From: Zopfochytrium polystomum
Lineage: Eukaryota; Chytridiomycota; Chytridiomycetes; Chytridiales; Chytridiaceae
Direction: 5' to 3'
Assembly: GCA_025765615.1 (NCBI GenBank)
Contig: JAIVFJ010000088.1
Span: 186,001-250,000, forward strand
DNA length: 64,000 nt
Shown here piece after piece: positions 51,457 to 63,500 of this stretch. Each line of letters starts with the position of its first letter. Position 1 is the stretch's first letter. The notes beneath the pieces were generated by a model that worked only from the letters and a program-made list of their open reading frames with translations, did no database searches and was not told where the DNA came from. Position numbers and translations under genes: made by a program.

Positions 51457-53139
51457 TTGTATCAGCAATTAGAATCAAGACTGAGTCTTTCTGTCTGCAA
51501 CATCGCCAATAATAAATAATAGTAGTAGAGCTCAGAGGCAGACAGATGGAGCCAGTTGGAGGCTGTGTGGAAACCCAATAAATAATAAGAGAGTAGGAAT
51601 CCAAGCCTAGTCACGTTTTGCCAGCAAAACGCGGGTTGAGATGGGGTGGTAATCCTCACAATTACCAGTTAAAAAGTGGGTATACACTTAATTTATTTGA
51701 GGTCACAGGCTCGACAGCCTGTTGTCCTCACAAAAGGATATCCCAGCAAGAGCATTGAGGCGTGTATGTATGAGTATAACGCCTTGGTTGCCTGCCTTCC
51801 TGAGGAATGCTCTCACTGCCGAAACAGTAGTGCCGTCATAAAGACTGGAAGCTTGTGCATAACGAGTTTTGAGATGAGGACGTGAAAGCACTCTTGGATG
51901 ACCACGATTCCCTGCTGGATTTTGTTGCCAATATTCAAAGGCAACGCGAACATATTTGAAACATCAAGCAGGGTGCTCCAAAGCGCAAGCACCACCGCCA
52001 TCATCGCCCTCAAGCAAACTCTGATTCAGAGTCGGAGGAGTCATAACCCTAGACATATCAATCCGGGCCCTACTTAGTGAAAGTGGGGCCACTTAGTGAA
52101 AGTGGGGCCACTATCAAGTCCACACTATCAAGTCCACTATCAAGTCCATTAATGAGTCCATTTTGTGTCTCCTTAATTGTTTTTTTTTGTCAATTTTTGT
52201 TATGGTTTTGATTCACTATTGAGTCCACACATATGGACTCAATATGGACTCAATATGTCCTCAATATGGACTCATAAGGCCAAGTCTAATTGTTTTTTTT
52301 TGTCAATTTTTTCATTTTGTTATTGTTTTCCACCAGGGCCAAAAAAACTAAGTCCACAGTGACCACCCACACTTTGAGCTCTCCCACCGGCACAAAGACG
52401 ACGTGATACGACGTTCTAAGCGTCACATCTCTAAGCTAGAATTGCGAGAGGATTCCGAATCTGCAAAAAACCTGCGGGTTGATTAGTGGCAAGCAGGGGA
52501 TACTGCTGGTTTTTCTGAAAACTCCGGATCCAAAAAACTCTCCCACTCAGGAAATCTTTTGGAGGAGGCTGTCCACCGCCGTTTTGGCGCGGGAATCGTG
52601 TTCTACGCATGTGGTTTGCTTACTGGACCTGCCCTCACGTCCTGGGCTCAGGTCTGTGCAAGGTAAACTTGGCCTCAAAGAATTTTCGATTTTTTTTTCT
52701 TCAGCCCTCACTTAGAAATTTTTTCCAGAATGGTGGTGGATGGCTGTAGGAGTATGATAAACGTGTTGATCGGTCAAAAGAACATTAGAAACCCTCCGCC
52801 GAGAGAACGGAATGAATGGCTTTTCCGATCTCGTTCCCCTTTTTCGCGGAGCGTGTTTGGACAACAGGTTCAAGAATGTCACTGAACTTGGAGGGCAACA
52901 TGGTTAGCAGCAGTTGGCGCGCTTGAAGTTTCTCTTTGTTTATTGAGTGGGGCAAAAGGACTGGACTTCAATCTGCAATACTCTATTCTAGTTAGGAAAC
53001 CATTCGCTGTGTGTCGGTTTTTTTTAACGCAGTCATTTTCTTGTTATTTCCTAGCCTCTTCAATCAGGGTTTTATTTTCCTCTTTGAGTGGAACAAAAAT
53101 GCATAAGAGGGCTAATATGGCGCAAAACTCATGGCGCAA

Positions 53140-55436
53140 TTACAGCTCGTCGTGGGCTGAGGCCTCATCACTTTCATGGAAAGGTTCACTACTGTACATC
53201 TTGGACACGATTGGGTTCACAATACTCTCCAACTCCATCCGCCTCGCTTCCAACTCATCCTTCGTGACTGATGTTCTGCGCAACCACTCGACAGCATTCT
53301 TGGTTGCATCCAAAATGGTTTGCCTGTCGTTATCACCAATTTTGCTCCCAAGCTTGTCCTCGTCCGACACCTGCTGCTCCACGGTGTAGACGTAAGCTTC
53401 GAGAGCATTCTTGGCGTCAATGGTGTCGCGAAGAATTTTGTCCTGCTCTGCAAACTCTTCAGCCTGCTGCATCATCCGGTCGATTTCGTCCTGGGACAGG
53501 CTAAGCTTGTTGCTGCTGATAGTGATGGACTCGGACTTGCCGGTGGCTCTGTCACCCGCCGAAACCCGCAGGATGCCGTTCACGTCAAGCTCAAAGGTGA
53601 CTTCGATCTGCGGCACCCCTCGCGGGGCGGGCGGGATGCCGGTGAGCTCAAAGCGACCGAGAAGGTTGTTGTCCTTGGTGAGCGGACGCTCGCCCTCAAA
53701 CACCTTTATCAGGACGGTCTCTTGGTTGTCCGCAGCCGTCGAAAAAGTCTGCGACTTTTTCGTCGGAACCTGCGTGTTGCGCGGGATGAGCTTCGTCATC
53801 GCCCCACCGACCGTCTCGATGCCCAGTGTCAGCGGGTTCACGTCGACCAAGACGATTTTCTCGCTGCCGTCCATCCCCATCAGAATCCCAGCTTGCACCG
53901 CCGCCCCGAGCGCGACCGCTTCGTCCGGGTTGACTCCCCTGCTGGCCTTCTTCCCGCCGAAAAAGTCCTCGAGCATCCGCACCACCCGCGGGATCCGCGT
54001 CGACCCGCCGACGAGCACCACCTCGTCGATCTGCGCCTTCTTCAGCCTGGCGTCACGAAGCACCCGCTCCAAGGGCCCCAGAAGCCGAGCAAACAGGTCC
54101 GCGCCGAGCTCCTCAAACTTTGCCCGCGTCACGGTGGCCGTAAAGTCGTTGTCGCCGCCTCCGCCACCCGGCATCAGCGCGTCCAGCTCGACCCGCACGG
54201 CGGTCTGCGAGGACAGCGCGCGCTTCGCCTTTTCCGCCTCGCGCTTCAGCCGTCCCATGGCGCGCGCGTCGCTGCGGCAGTCGGCGCCGGTCGCGGCGCG
54301 GTGCAGCGCGGCGAGGTGGTCGACGAGGCGGTTGTCAAAGTCCTCGCCGCCGAGGTGTGTGTCGCCGTGGGTTGCGCGGACCTGGAACAAGCCTTGGTCC
54401 AGCGTCAGCACGCTGACGTCGAGGGTGCCGCCGCCGAGATCGAAGACGAGGATGTTGCGCTCGCCTTCCACGTCCTTGTTGAGGCCGTAGGCGAGGGCGG
54501 CGGGGGTGGGCTCGTTGATGATGCGCGAGACGTTGAGGCCGGCGATGGCGCCGGCGTCTTTGGTCGCTTGGCGCTAGGCATCGTTGAAATAGGCGGGAAC
54601 GGTGATGACTAGGGAGAGTTGGTTTTGAGAAGCAAAGACAAGTTAAAGACTAAGTAATTCCAGGGAAGAGCATTTTGATTGAGCAAGAACTTTCACTTTA
54701 CCAGCATGGGTGACTTTCTCGCCCAGATAGCTCTCAGCCGTCTCCTTCATCTTCTGCAGCACCATGGCCGAAATCTCCTCCGGTGCAAACATCCGCTCCT
54801 CTTCGTCCACCTGCAGCTGCACGAAAGGTTTCCCGCCTTGCCCGGCGACGACCTTGAAGGGCAAGTGCCGCAGATCGCTCTGCAGGTCGGGGTCGTCGAA
54901 CTTCCGACCGATGAGTCGCTTCACGTCAAAGACGGTGTTGGTGGGGGTTCGTGGCCGCCTGGTTTTTTGCAGCGTCGCCAATGAGACGCTCTCCTTCGGT
55001 GAAGGCGACGTAGGATGGTGTGGTGCGGTGGCCCTGATCGTTGGCGATTATTTCGGCGCGGCCGTTCCTGTAGACGCCGACGCAGCTGTGTTTTAAAAAA
55101 TTAGTGAGCATACGAAGCTGGACTAAGTTGGGGGGGAGGAACTGGAGGTTGGAAATAAGCGAAATTTGCGTCGAACACGCACCTGTAGGTTGTGCCCAAG
55201 TCGATTCCGATGACGGGTCCCCTGTCTCTTGTGCTTCGAGCCTGCGCACCAAAGCAGATACCGACGAAGAATAGCAATCCGAAGAAAGCGAACGCCAAGA
55301 CGACAAGGGAGGTGAGGAAAGCCCTCTTGGAAGCGGGTTGTCGGTACCGCTTCTTGAACCCTCTGCGCATTGCGGAAGAGCGATGCCTCTGCGGCTTCTG
55401 CTGTGCGGCTGCCTTTGAAGCTTCCAAGTCGAGCAT
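53140..55436 (-). pseudogene. ER Hsp70 (BiP/Kar2-like) gene with a nonsense codon and a +1 frameshift
   Basis: Three exons: 55436-55183, 55085-54702, 54608-53140 (introns of 97 and 93 nt). ATG at 55436; a basic leader then a hydrophobic signal segment ([20 protein letters not shown]), [19 protein letters not shown] after splicing, phosphate-binding [29 protein letters not shown], the linker [16 protein letters not shown], a substrate-binding domain, and C-terminal HDEL for ER retention. BiP is the ATP-driven chaperone of the ER lumen. Two lesions: an extra C in a 5-C run (54943-54947) after KNQAATNP, and TAG (54574-54576) replacing the conserved Gln of [12 protein letters not shown]. Removing the extra base makes all exon phases agree (~701 aa). 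It is a recent pseudogene or carries assembly errors; the protein also diverges from typical BiP (MPGGGGGD insert). Confidence 0.85.
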
Positions 55437-55523
55437 CACAGACGATTATCTGGAGGGCGAACAGGTAGATCGTATAGCGTGTGATAGCAGCGAGAAATAG
55501 CGAAAGCGGTAGAGGAGGAGGGC

Positions 55524-55548
55524 GAATATTCGTCTCGATGTTCGGGAA
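55524..55548 (-). promoter_or_regulatory. Heat-shock-element half pairs upstream of the BiP-like gene
   Basis: GAATATTC (55524-55531) and TTCGGGAA (55541-55548) are both perfect two-unit HSEs, between the TATA box and the ATG. This fits stress induction of an Hsp70. Confidence 0.45.
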
Positions 55549-55558
55549 ACTCAAGCGC

Positions 55559-55566
55559 TTTTTATA
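55559..55566 (-). promoter_or_regulatory. TATA box of the BiP-like gene
   Basis: TATAAAAA on the minus strand about 125 bp upstream of the ATG. A CCAAT motif lies further up near 55629. Confidence 0.55.
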
Positions 55567-56197
55567 TCCTGGTGATTGTGGTAAAGTGTTGTCGTGGAAA
55601 AACGAAGTGTTCGCGTTTGGCGCAAGGTGATTGGCCCCTCCTTTGACGTTGAACCAGGGGCCTGGGTTCAGGTGTCCCACTCAATCACTCGTGGACGGGG
55701 TTCATCACAGAAAGGACTGTGACGTGGATACGTGACAAGCGAGATTGTAGCAGGAGCCGGGGGCCACCGTGGCAGGATCACCGTGGCAGGATCTTACCCG
55801 GCATCCGTGTAGTTGAAATTCAGCAGATGACGCGGTGGCTTTCTGTACACTGCTGGCGTGGAGGTGGAAGAGTTTTGAAGTCTGGGCTTGCATGAAAAGG
55901 AAAGTCCGGTGCTGGTTGCTTGGTGCGGTTGAACAGGTCGGGGGAGGCAACCGGTCGCAGAAATTGAGTAATTCAAGTGCACGTAGCGGCGATCCTCACT
56001 TTTAAGATTTCAAGCTCTGCTCCATCATTGGGCATAGAAGCTTCACGATGGGATGTCGACCGACTATTCCAGCTCTCATCCACATTGTTGAGAAATCACT
56101 TTCGCCTTTGCCGTCCCGCCGGCAGCTCCCCTACGCGTTTTTCGGGGCCGTGTTGGCATTCCGAGTCGAAAACGGAGACGGGGGCAAAGTGCCAAAG

Positions 56198-56850
56198 TCA
56201 ATTGTCTCTGTCCCACGCCCATAGTGCTCGGTCTACGACTTCTTTCGCCATTCCTCGATCCTTCATTACTTCTTCACTGCCGGCCCTCTGTTCGTGGGGA
56301 TTGTAATATCTTCGTTTCGAATAATGAATCTTTCCCGTCTGCGCGAGGCTGTCGTAGGACTCGCCCATTACGTATTTCTCAAACTCTTCCTCGTGCCAGA
56401 AGAAGCAACACCAGTACACATGAAAGCTCGCCAATGACCGTCCAGAGAAGTGCCGGTGGAAGCACCGCACTATCGAACGGTAATTCAGCAGGGTCTGTAT
56501 CAGTTCTTCCTGGGTACCTTCCAGATTGCTGTACATATCCCCGTCATCAAGTCCGAGGTGCAGTTGAGAGGTGGTCAGTGACACTAGGATAACGCAGCGA
56601 GAGACTCCCAGCCGCCTAGCCAAGACAACGATCCGCCTTCGCCTTCACCTGCCAGTTGGAGGTCCAGATGGCGGATGCGGTGCAGGGACGAAAGCGGTTG
56701 TGCTTGGAGGAACGCCAAGGCTCCGCCTGGGTCGCAGAGGAGGACGAACTGGTTCTCGCCCCAGAGGATCGCCAAGGACATTTCGCGCACGCCGCGAGAG
56801 ACCAGGAGCAGCTCGGTGGAGAGGCGGTTGCAGAGGAGTGGATGCGGAAG
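56198..56850 (-). pseudogene. F-box/DUF7730-like fungal protein remnant, frameshifted
   Basis: Minus-strand frame 1 (about 56850-56584) reads LLLVSRGVREMSLAILWGEN, QFVLLCDPGGALAFLQAQPL, SSLHRIRHLDLQLAGEGEGG. This is the pattern of fungal proteins with a Y.EA...LY..N.F core followed by an IRHL.L strand. Frame 2 (56600-56198) continues CVILVSLTTSQLHLGLDDGD, then RSIVRCFHRHFSGRS and EEEFEKYVMGESYDS. The switch near 56590-56600 looks like a 1-nt indel. Family assignment is by general pattern only. Confidence 0.4.
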
Positions 56851-56866
56851 CCATCAATGGTGGAGT

Positions 56867-56867
56867 G

Positions 56868-56948
<81 letters not shown>
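56867..56948 (+). repeat. (CA)n(CT)n compound microsatellite
   Basis: About 12 CA units followed by about 27 CT units. Confidence 0.95.
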
Positions 56949-56953
<5 letters not shown>

Positions 56954-57412
56954 GTCAAATGGTATTGACCAATCCCTTCTTGAACGTAGGCAGGAATGGG
57001 AAACTGCTGCAGAGCATGTGGAGGCACTGACCATCAACGACAAAGCAGCAAGAAATGTCGAGCAAATCAAGAGTGCCAGTCTTGCAGTAGCAATTACCAT
57101 CTAATCAGTCGGTCTTTGGACTGTCCTAGACATATCCATCCGGGGGGCCGATTAGTACATTTGAATCGTCGCTCTAGCTGCGCTCCCCGCGGACCCGCTC
57201 AATGAGAAACCGTCCGCGGAGGCACTAAAAAATATTTCAAAGACAAAATTTTCTTTTGCGGTACCACGCCGAGGGTGGCACTGCGTAGCCCTCTCAATTC
57301 CGCACAGGAGCTACTAATCGCGTTTCCCCCAGAAACCGCTCCGTTCTAATCAGATTCTGCCTCTCAAGCGGTCGGGCAAGGCCTCTCAAGAGGTCCGCGA
57401 CTGCTGCACAAA

Positions 57413-59334
57413 AGGGTTAGGGTTAGGCGAGGAAAAACTTTGCAATTTTTGGGGGTGGTGGGTGGCGGCGGCCGCGCAGCCGCCGCCGCCACCGACGCTG
57501 CCGCCTTCGACGGCGGCGGCGAGTGGTGTGGGGCCCCAACCGCCGGCGCGCGGCGGGCCCTGCAGCGTCGTGAGCGATCACGGCGCTGGGAATGGCGAGT
57601 CTGAAGCGTGGGATGCGATCCCCCCAGCTGGCCTGCGAAATTGGCAGTAGCAGGACGCTTTCAGACGATCCCCCCCTCAGTGGCGATCGCCCCAAGGCGT
57701 GTCGCATGGGAAGCGTTCCCCCCCGCTCGGCCCAGGAAATTAGCAGTACTGGGATGCGACAGTAAGTCGGCGATCTAGCTGTGTGCTGCGAGTTTGGTGT
57801 GTTGCGACGTTCCTCCCTAGTCCCCGTCGCCGTGGGCGCTGCGCCCTTCTTTCTCTTCGGTTTAGCAATCTCTTCGGACGCCTTCACCACGCTCGGGGCA
57901 GCGGCTGACCCCGCTGCCCCCCGCTCGATCGAATTCAAGTCGGATGCGGATGGCGGGACGGGCCTGACAGCCCATCCCGCCGATCCTTTTTCCCCTTGTC
58001 ACGGTCGAGCCGTCTTCGGATCGGGCGGCGCCGGTTGGCGCCACCCCACGCACTTCGATTGGGGCGGCGCCTTGCGGCACCGCCTCTCGCACTTCGGATT
58101 TGGGCGGCGCCTCGCGGCGTCGCCCTTCGGCTGGGTTGGCGCCTTGCGAGGCGCCACCTTTCGGATTGGGGCGGTGCCGCGCGGCGCCGCCCCTCGGCTG
58201 GGGCGGCGCCTCGGGGCGCCACCCTTCGGATCGGGGCGGCGCCGCGAGGCGCCGCCCTTCGTTTGGGGCGGCGCCCCGCGGCGCCGCCCTTCGCATTTCG
58301 GTCGGATGGGGCGGGGCCGGATGCACCGCCCCTCGGTTCCTTGGTTGCTGGCGGCGCCATGTAGCGCCACCCTTCCCACTTCGGTTGGTTTTCTCTTTCC
58401 GCTGTTAGCTTTTGGCTTTGCTTTCTCTTCGATTTTCGCATCCTCTTTGATTTTCGCCCGGTTTCATTTCGCCTTTACTTCGAATCGTCCCTGTTGAATA
58501 GTCCGGGGGCCACCGCATTCTCCGATCTTTGCTTATTCTTCGACTTCTGCTTTTTCTTCGTACTGTGCTTATTCTTCGATTTACGCTTTTCTCTCTTCGA
58601 TCTGGCCCCCCTCAGTGCGGGGGGGGGCCTTACGCACTCCCACCCCCCCCGAAAGGGGGGGGTTGGGCCTCATAGTTTCCGATGTTGGTTGTTCTTCGTT
58701 GGGTGTCAGTGTGGGTTTTTTCAAGGTTCGCCCTTTTTTCCCTCACGCCCGCACTCGGCGTATTCGGGCCTAGATGCAGGTCTCTAACTGTTGTTTCCAC
58801 TTCATCATTGGGCTGGTGAGGGTGGATTCGATCACCAAAACAGTTGTAGTAGATAATAAATTTCTTGAGGAGTTAGGGTTAGGGAGGAAAAACTTTGCAA
58901 TTTACGGGGGTGGTGGCGGCGGCGAGGCCGCCGCCGCCGACGCCGCCGCCTTCGACGGCGGCGGCAGGTGGTGTTGGGCGAACCCGCCGGCGCGCGGGGC
59001 GCTTGACAGCGCTGCGATCGCGATCGCAGCGCCGCGCCTGGCCATCCCGCCGCATGGGATGCGATCCCCCCGGCCGGCTCGTGAAAATAGCAGTAGCGAG
59101 ATGCTGGCGGTTGGCCTTGCGCGCGATCCCCCCCTCGGTGCAGCGCCGTCGGGCCGGCGAGCCCGTCGCCGTGCAGCTCACTCCAGGCCTTCCGCATGGG
59201 ATGCGATCCCCCTGATCGGCCCGGGAAATTCGCAGTACCGGGATGCGAAGGTAAGAGGGTTGGCAAGCCGAGTGTTGCTGGTTTGGGTGTATTATGCGAT
59301 GTTCCTCCCGAGCCCCCATCGCCGGGGCCCTGCG

Positions 59335-59366
<32 letters not shown>

Positions 59367-60520
59367 TTTCGCTATGCTCGGGGCGGCGGATCACCCCGCT
59401 GCCCCCCGCCTTACGCGCACTTCTCCGATCTACTACTTCGCGGGGAGTATCGAGAGGGGGTTGAGTCCCCCCTCCCGATCCTTTTTCCTGCCTTGTCACG
59501 GTTTTCTTCGTTTAAGCATTTGTCGGCGCCTGCCGGCGCCACTCGTCGAACTGGGGCGGCGCCTCTCGGCGCCGCCCTTCGGTTGGGGCGGCGTCTCGCG
59601 GCGCCGCCCTTCGGCTGGGTCGGCGCCTTGGAGCGCCACCCTTCGGAATCGGGGCGCCTCGCGGGGCGCTACCCATCGGATTGGGGCGGCGCCACGGGCG
59701 CCACCCTTCGGATCTGGGCGGTGCCTCGCGGGGCGCCACCCTTCGGACTGGGGCGGCGCCGCGAGGCGCCGCCTATCGGATTTGGGGCGGCGCCGCAAGG
59801 CGCCGCCCTTCGGATTTGGGGCGGCGCCTCGAGGCGCCATCCCATCGGATGTCGGCTTCGGATTTGGGGCGGCGCCTCGAGGCGCCATCCGATCGGATGT
59901 CGGCTTCGGATTTGGGGCGGCGCCTCAAGGCGCCACCCCATCGGATGTCGGGTATCGCTGTGTAACGGGTCTCCGTTTCTTCTTGTTTTCGTTCCGTTTT
60001 ATCGCTTATCTTATCCCTGTTGATTTTTTCCAGGGATAAGCCTCTGATTTTCGCCTCTTTTTATTTCGCTATCACTTCGACCTGCCCCTGTTGATTAGTC
60101 CGGGGGCCCTTGCATATGTTTTCGCTTTTACGCTTTTTCTTCGACTTTCGCCTCTTCTTCGAACCTTGCTTTATTTCTCGATCTTCGCTTTCTCTTCGTA
60201 CCATGCTTATTCTTCGACTTACGCTTTTCTTTCTTCGATTTGGCCCCCCCTTGGCGCGGGGGGGCCCTACGCATTCCCACCCTCCCCCCACTTGGGGGGG
60301 GGGGCTTGGGCCTCATAGTTTCCGTTGGTGGTTGTTCTTCGTTGGGTGTTAGTGTGGGTTTTTTCAAGGTTCGCCCTTTTTTCCCTCACGCCCGCACTCG
60401 GCGTATTCGGGCCTAGAAGCAGGTCTCTAACTGTTGTGTCCACTTCATCATTGGGCCGGTGAGGGTGGATTCGATCACCAAAACAGTTGTAGTAGATAAT
60501 AAATTTCTTGAGGAGTTAGG
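57413..60520 (+). repeat. GC-rich tandem array, two units of ~1.46 and ~1.65 kb
   Basis: Each unit starts GTTAGGGTTAGG then GAGGAAAAACTTTGCAATT, followed by a CCG/GGC-rich tract (GCCGCCTTCGACGGCGGCGG), GATCCCCCC blocks, an array of GGGGCGGCGCC...GGCGCCGCCC hairpin units (about 58020-58370 and 59530-59950) and TTCTTCG-rich DNA. Each ends with the same 100-bp segment coding VSNCC.HFIIG.VRVDSIT, then KTVVVDNKFLEELGLG. The final copy of that segment runs in frame into the LINE ORF. Confidence 0.75.
59337..59366 (+). repeat. Poly-C run (~30 nt)
   Basis: About 30 consecutive C followed by TTTCGC. Prone to assembly error and capable of i-motif/G4 structure. Confidence 0.85.
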
Positions 60521-63500
60521 GTTAGGAGTGGTGCCGACACTATGCTTGATGATTGATGGACTTCGATTTGGATTTGTGAACTTGAATTGCTCACTGTCAG
60601 GACATGTCAAGCAGATCGACCAAGCATTCTCGGAATTTCATTCAGATTACATTTTGTTGGTGGACACTGGGATTACTGCGGCAGAGAGTAACCCATTGCG
60701 GGGATTGGTGGCAGACTCGCGGGGTCCGCCTTTGGAGTATGTGGTCCGCCAAGCGATTGGGCATAAGGGCAAGAAGGGGGTGTCCATTCATAAGGGCAGG
60801 AGGATGGAGGAGGACCTGGTGGTTCAGACATTGGAGAAGGACACAAAGGGGGAGTGGGTCATTGCGAGGATGTCAGAGTTTATTATGGCAGTGGTGTACT
60901 TTGCACCCTCGACAGAGTTGGAGGTGCTTCAGTCATTCTCAGCAACAGCAGACAGGATTGCAGGGGCTAATCCCCAGGCACCCTTTCTGATCATTGGAGA
61001 TTTCAACACTTCACTGCAGGAGTACGGCTGTGCCCACTCTCAGCCCAGGCTGAGGGTGGACTGGTGGCGCGCTTGGATTGATGGCTCAGGATGGAGCAGG
61101 GTTGAGCCAGTTCGGGGCCAGTGGACCACCTTCTCACCTAGAATTGCTGGCCCTGTAGGCAGGGGAGTCACTGACTTGCTCCTTGTGAATCGAGCTGGAC
61201 TTGGAGCTGTGCATAACTTGGTTGTCCATGACACACCTGAGGAACACTTGGCCTTCACAGATCACAGGATGCTCACCTTTGAGCTTCGAACACACTTGAC
61301 CATGAAACCACCCTTTGAGAGACTGAATGTGCGCAGGCTGATGCTGAGACAAGTCCAGTATGAGAAGAAACTTGCAGAGACCAGGAAGCCCTTGAGACAA
61401 GAGATTCACTCAGCATGGAAGATTGTGAATGCTGCTGCTGTAGCCCAGGAGGAGTGGTCTTTTGAGCGCAGACGTGCCTGTGCAGATTCTGTATCTCAGT
61501 TGGTGGTGAAGTGGCTTGTGGACACTGGCGTCCAAGTGGCTGGGAAGACCAAGTTTAGGGGTGGTGCAGGCGGCCCTGATGTCGAGGAGAAGCATTTGGA
61601 GGAGCTGAAGCGCCGGCGTGACTTGTCGCGCATGGAGGCTGAAGCCCACCCTGATGATGATCCTGTCGGGCAGAAGGACGCCTGGGCAAAGTTCAGGCAG
61701 TGGAACCGGCTGACAAAGGTGGCCATCAAACGCTACAGGAAGAGGGTGTACTCTGCTGTGCAGGACTTAGCTGTCAAGGACTTTGCTGCTGAAGCCAAGA
61801 GAATCAAGTGTCAGAAATCCAGAGTGGAGAGCACTCACTGTGCCCTTGACCCTCAGAAACTTCCAGATTATTCTGATCACTTTAGGGGAACCATTGGGCA
61901 TGAGCCAACTGGTACTGATGCCATCAACCAGAATGTGTTAGCTGCCTGCAGTGCTGAACGACTCATGGTGCCTCTGAAGCTTTCTGAAGTTGCCTGGATC
62001 AAGAAGAATGCTGTGGAAGAAGCCTGCAAGATTGCACCCCGGGGCAAAGCCCCAGGGGAGGATGCCCTGTTTGGCGAACTGGTGTGCATTGCCCCACATG
62101 TGGTGGCTCCGGTGTTGCAGAGATTCTTTCAGCTGCTTGCAGCCCTCCAGGTGGTTCCCACACTCTGGGGGATCGCGAATGTTGCCCTGGTGTACAAGAA
62201 CAAGGGGGTGAACACTGATGTGGCAAACTACAGGCCAATCTCTCTGTGCTCAAGGTTGAGGCTGGTGTATGAGCGGGTGTTGGCCCCGCAGGTGGAAAGA
62301 GTGGTTGAAGGAATGATCCACCCTTCACAGGGTGGGTTCAGGCGCCACAGGTCCACCATGGACCAGGCATTCACTCTGCATGAGCTTCAGCAACAGTACC
62401 CTGATCTGACTGTGGTGTACTTGGACATCAAGGCTGCCTATGATTGCACAAACAGGAACTATGTGTGGGAGTCCATCTGGAATGCCGAGAATGACAAGAG
62501 TCCTGAGTTTACCAGGAACCAGTTGCTGCCGATTCTCAGATCCTTGTTTGACTTTAATGCGTGCCAGCTTCTGGTCATGGGCCAGAAGTCTGATCAGATT
62601 CCAGTGACCCGGGGATTTCTACAGGGAACTGTGCTGTCCCCAATGCTGTTCAATGTTGCCATCAACTCGCTGCCTGAGGCGCTCTCCAGGGTGCCCCACA
62701 GCCAGGTGCAATGTGGTGGATTGAAGATCAACTCTCTGCTGTTTGCTGATGACTCTGCAGTGTTTGCAAGGAACAAGGCTGTCCTTCAGAAGATGCTTGA
62801 TGAAGTCCACAACTGGTCCCAGAGGCGGGGCATGACTTTTGCAGCACAGAAATGTGTTGTTGTTTCCAAGACAAGGAACCTGAGATTGCAGATGAATGGG
62901 GTGGTACTCCCCCAGGAGAAGACCACACTGCAGTTGGGACTTGTGCGTGATTGCAACGGCATCGACTTTGAGACGTCTCTGCAGATGAGGGTGAAGAAGA
63001 CTGAGAAGATGCTTCAGTTTCTGAAATCTCGAGGGTTCAATGGCTGGGGATTCCGGCCTGTGAATGCGTACAGGGTGTACATGTGTTTCCTGCGACCCAT
63101 GCTGGAGTATGGGTTTGCGTTGAGGCCAAATTCAGAGGCCTTCTTGGCCCCGGCCCAGAAGGTCCAGGACATGTGTTTGCGTCAGGCTCTGTCGTTTGGG
63201 AAAACATCCAGCACTGTGGCAATGCATCTGATCTTTGGAGTGGTGCCAATGGTTGCACGCAACAAGATGTTGAACGCGAGATATTTCTACAGACTGCACC
63301 ACACTCAGGACCAGAGAAACACCACCGCACACATGTACAGGCACATGGCTGAGCGGGGGAGGCGGGCTCCTGCAGGATCCCTCACCAGGCTCACTCTGTT
63401 CACACCAGATGTGGATCTATATTTTGGGTCGGTGCCACGGAAGGCCTTGGCACAGATTCCGTTTGTCAGACACAGGACTTATCCATATGACCTTGAAGTT

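Larger units (their letters stand above)
50311..53139. other. Gene-free stretch with tRNA-like relics and short repeats
   Basis: No protein gene is supported. It holds two tRNA-like relics (below), a CTATCAAGTCC/AATATGGACTC repeat patch near 52090-52275, and a duplicated AATTGTTTTTTTTTGTCAAT at about 52170 and 52288. Confidence 0.4.

Noticed and set aside
54574..54576. TAG reassigned to glutamine in this genome
   Set aside because: TAG replaces a conserved Gln in the BiP-like gene and would suit the 22.6-kb coiled coil, but the receptor gene and the 4190 gene both end sensibly at TAG, and TGA stops interrupt other decayed frames. Mutation is simpler.
57423..60023. Many long frames in the GC-rich array (GRRLAAPPFG-type repeats)
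   Set aside because: Translations of the GGCGCC hairpin units exist in several frames on both strands. No frame is favoured, so I treat them as non-coding except for the LINE-linked segment at each unit end.
57413..60530. TTAGGGTTAGG as true interstitial telomere
   Set aside because: Only two units at each place, and in the last copy the bases are in frame inside the LINE ORF (LGLG). Noted as an alternative only.
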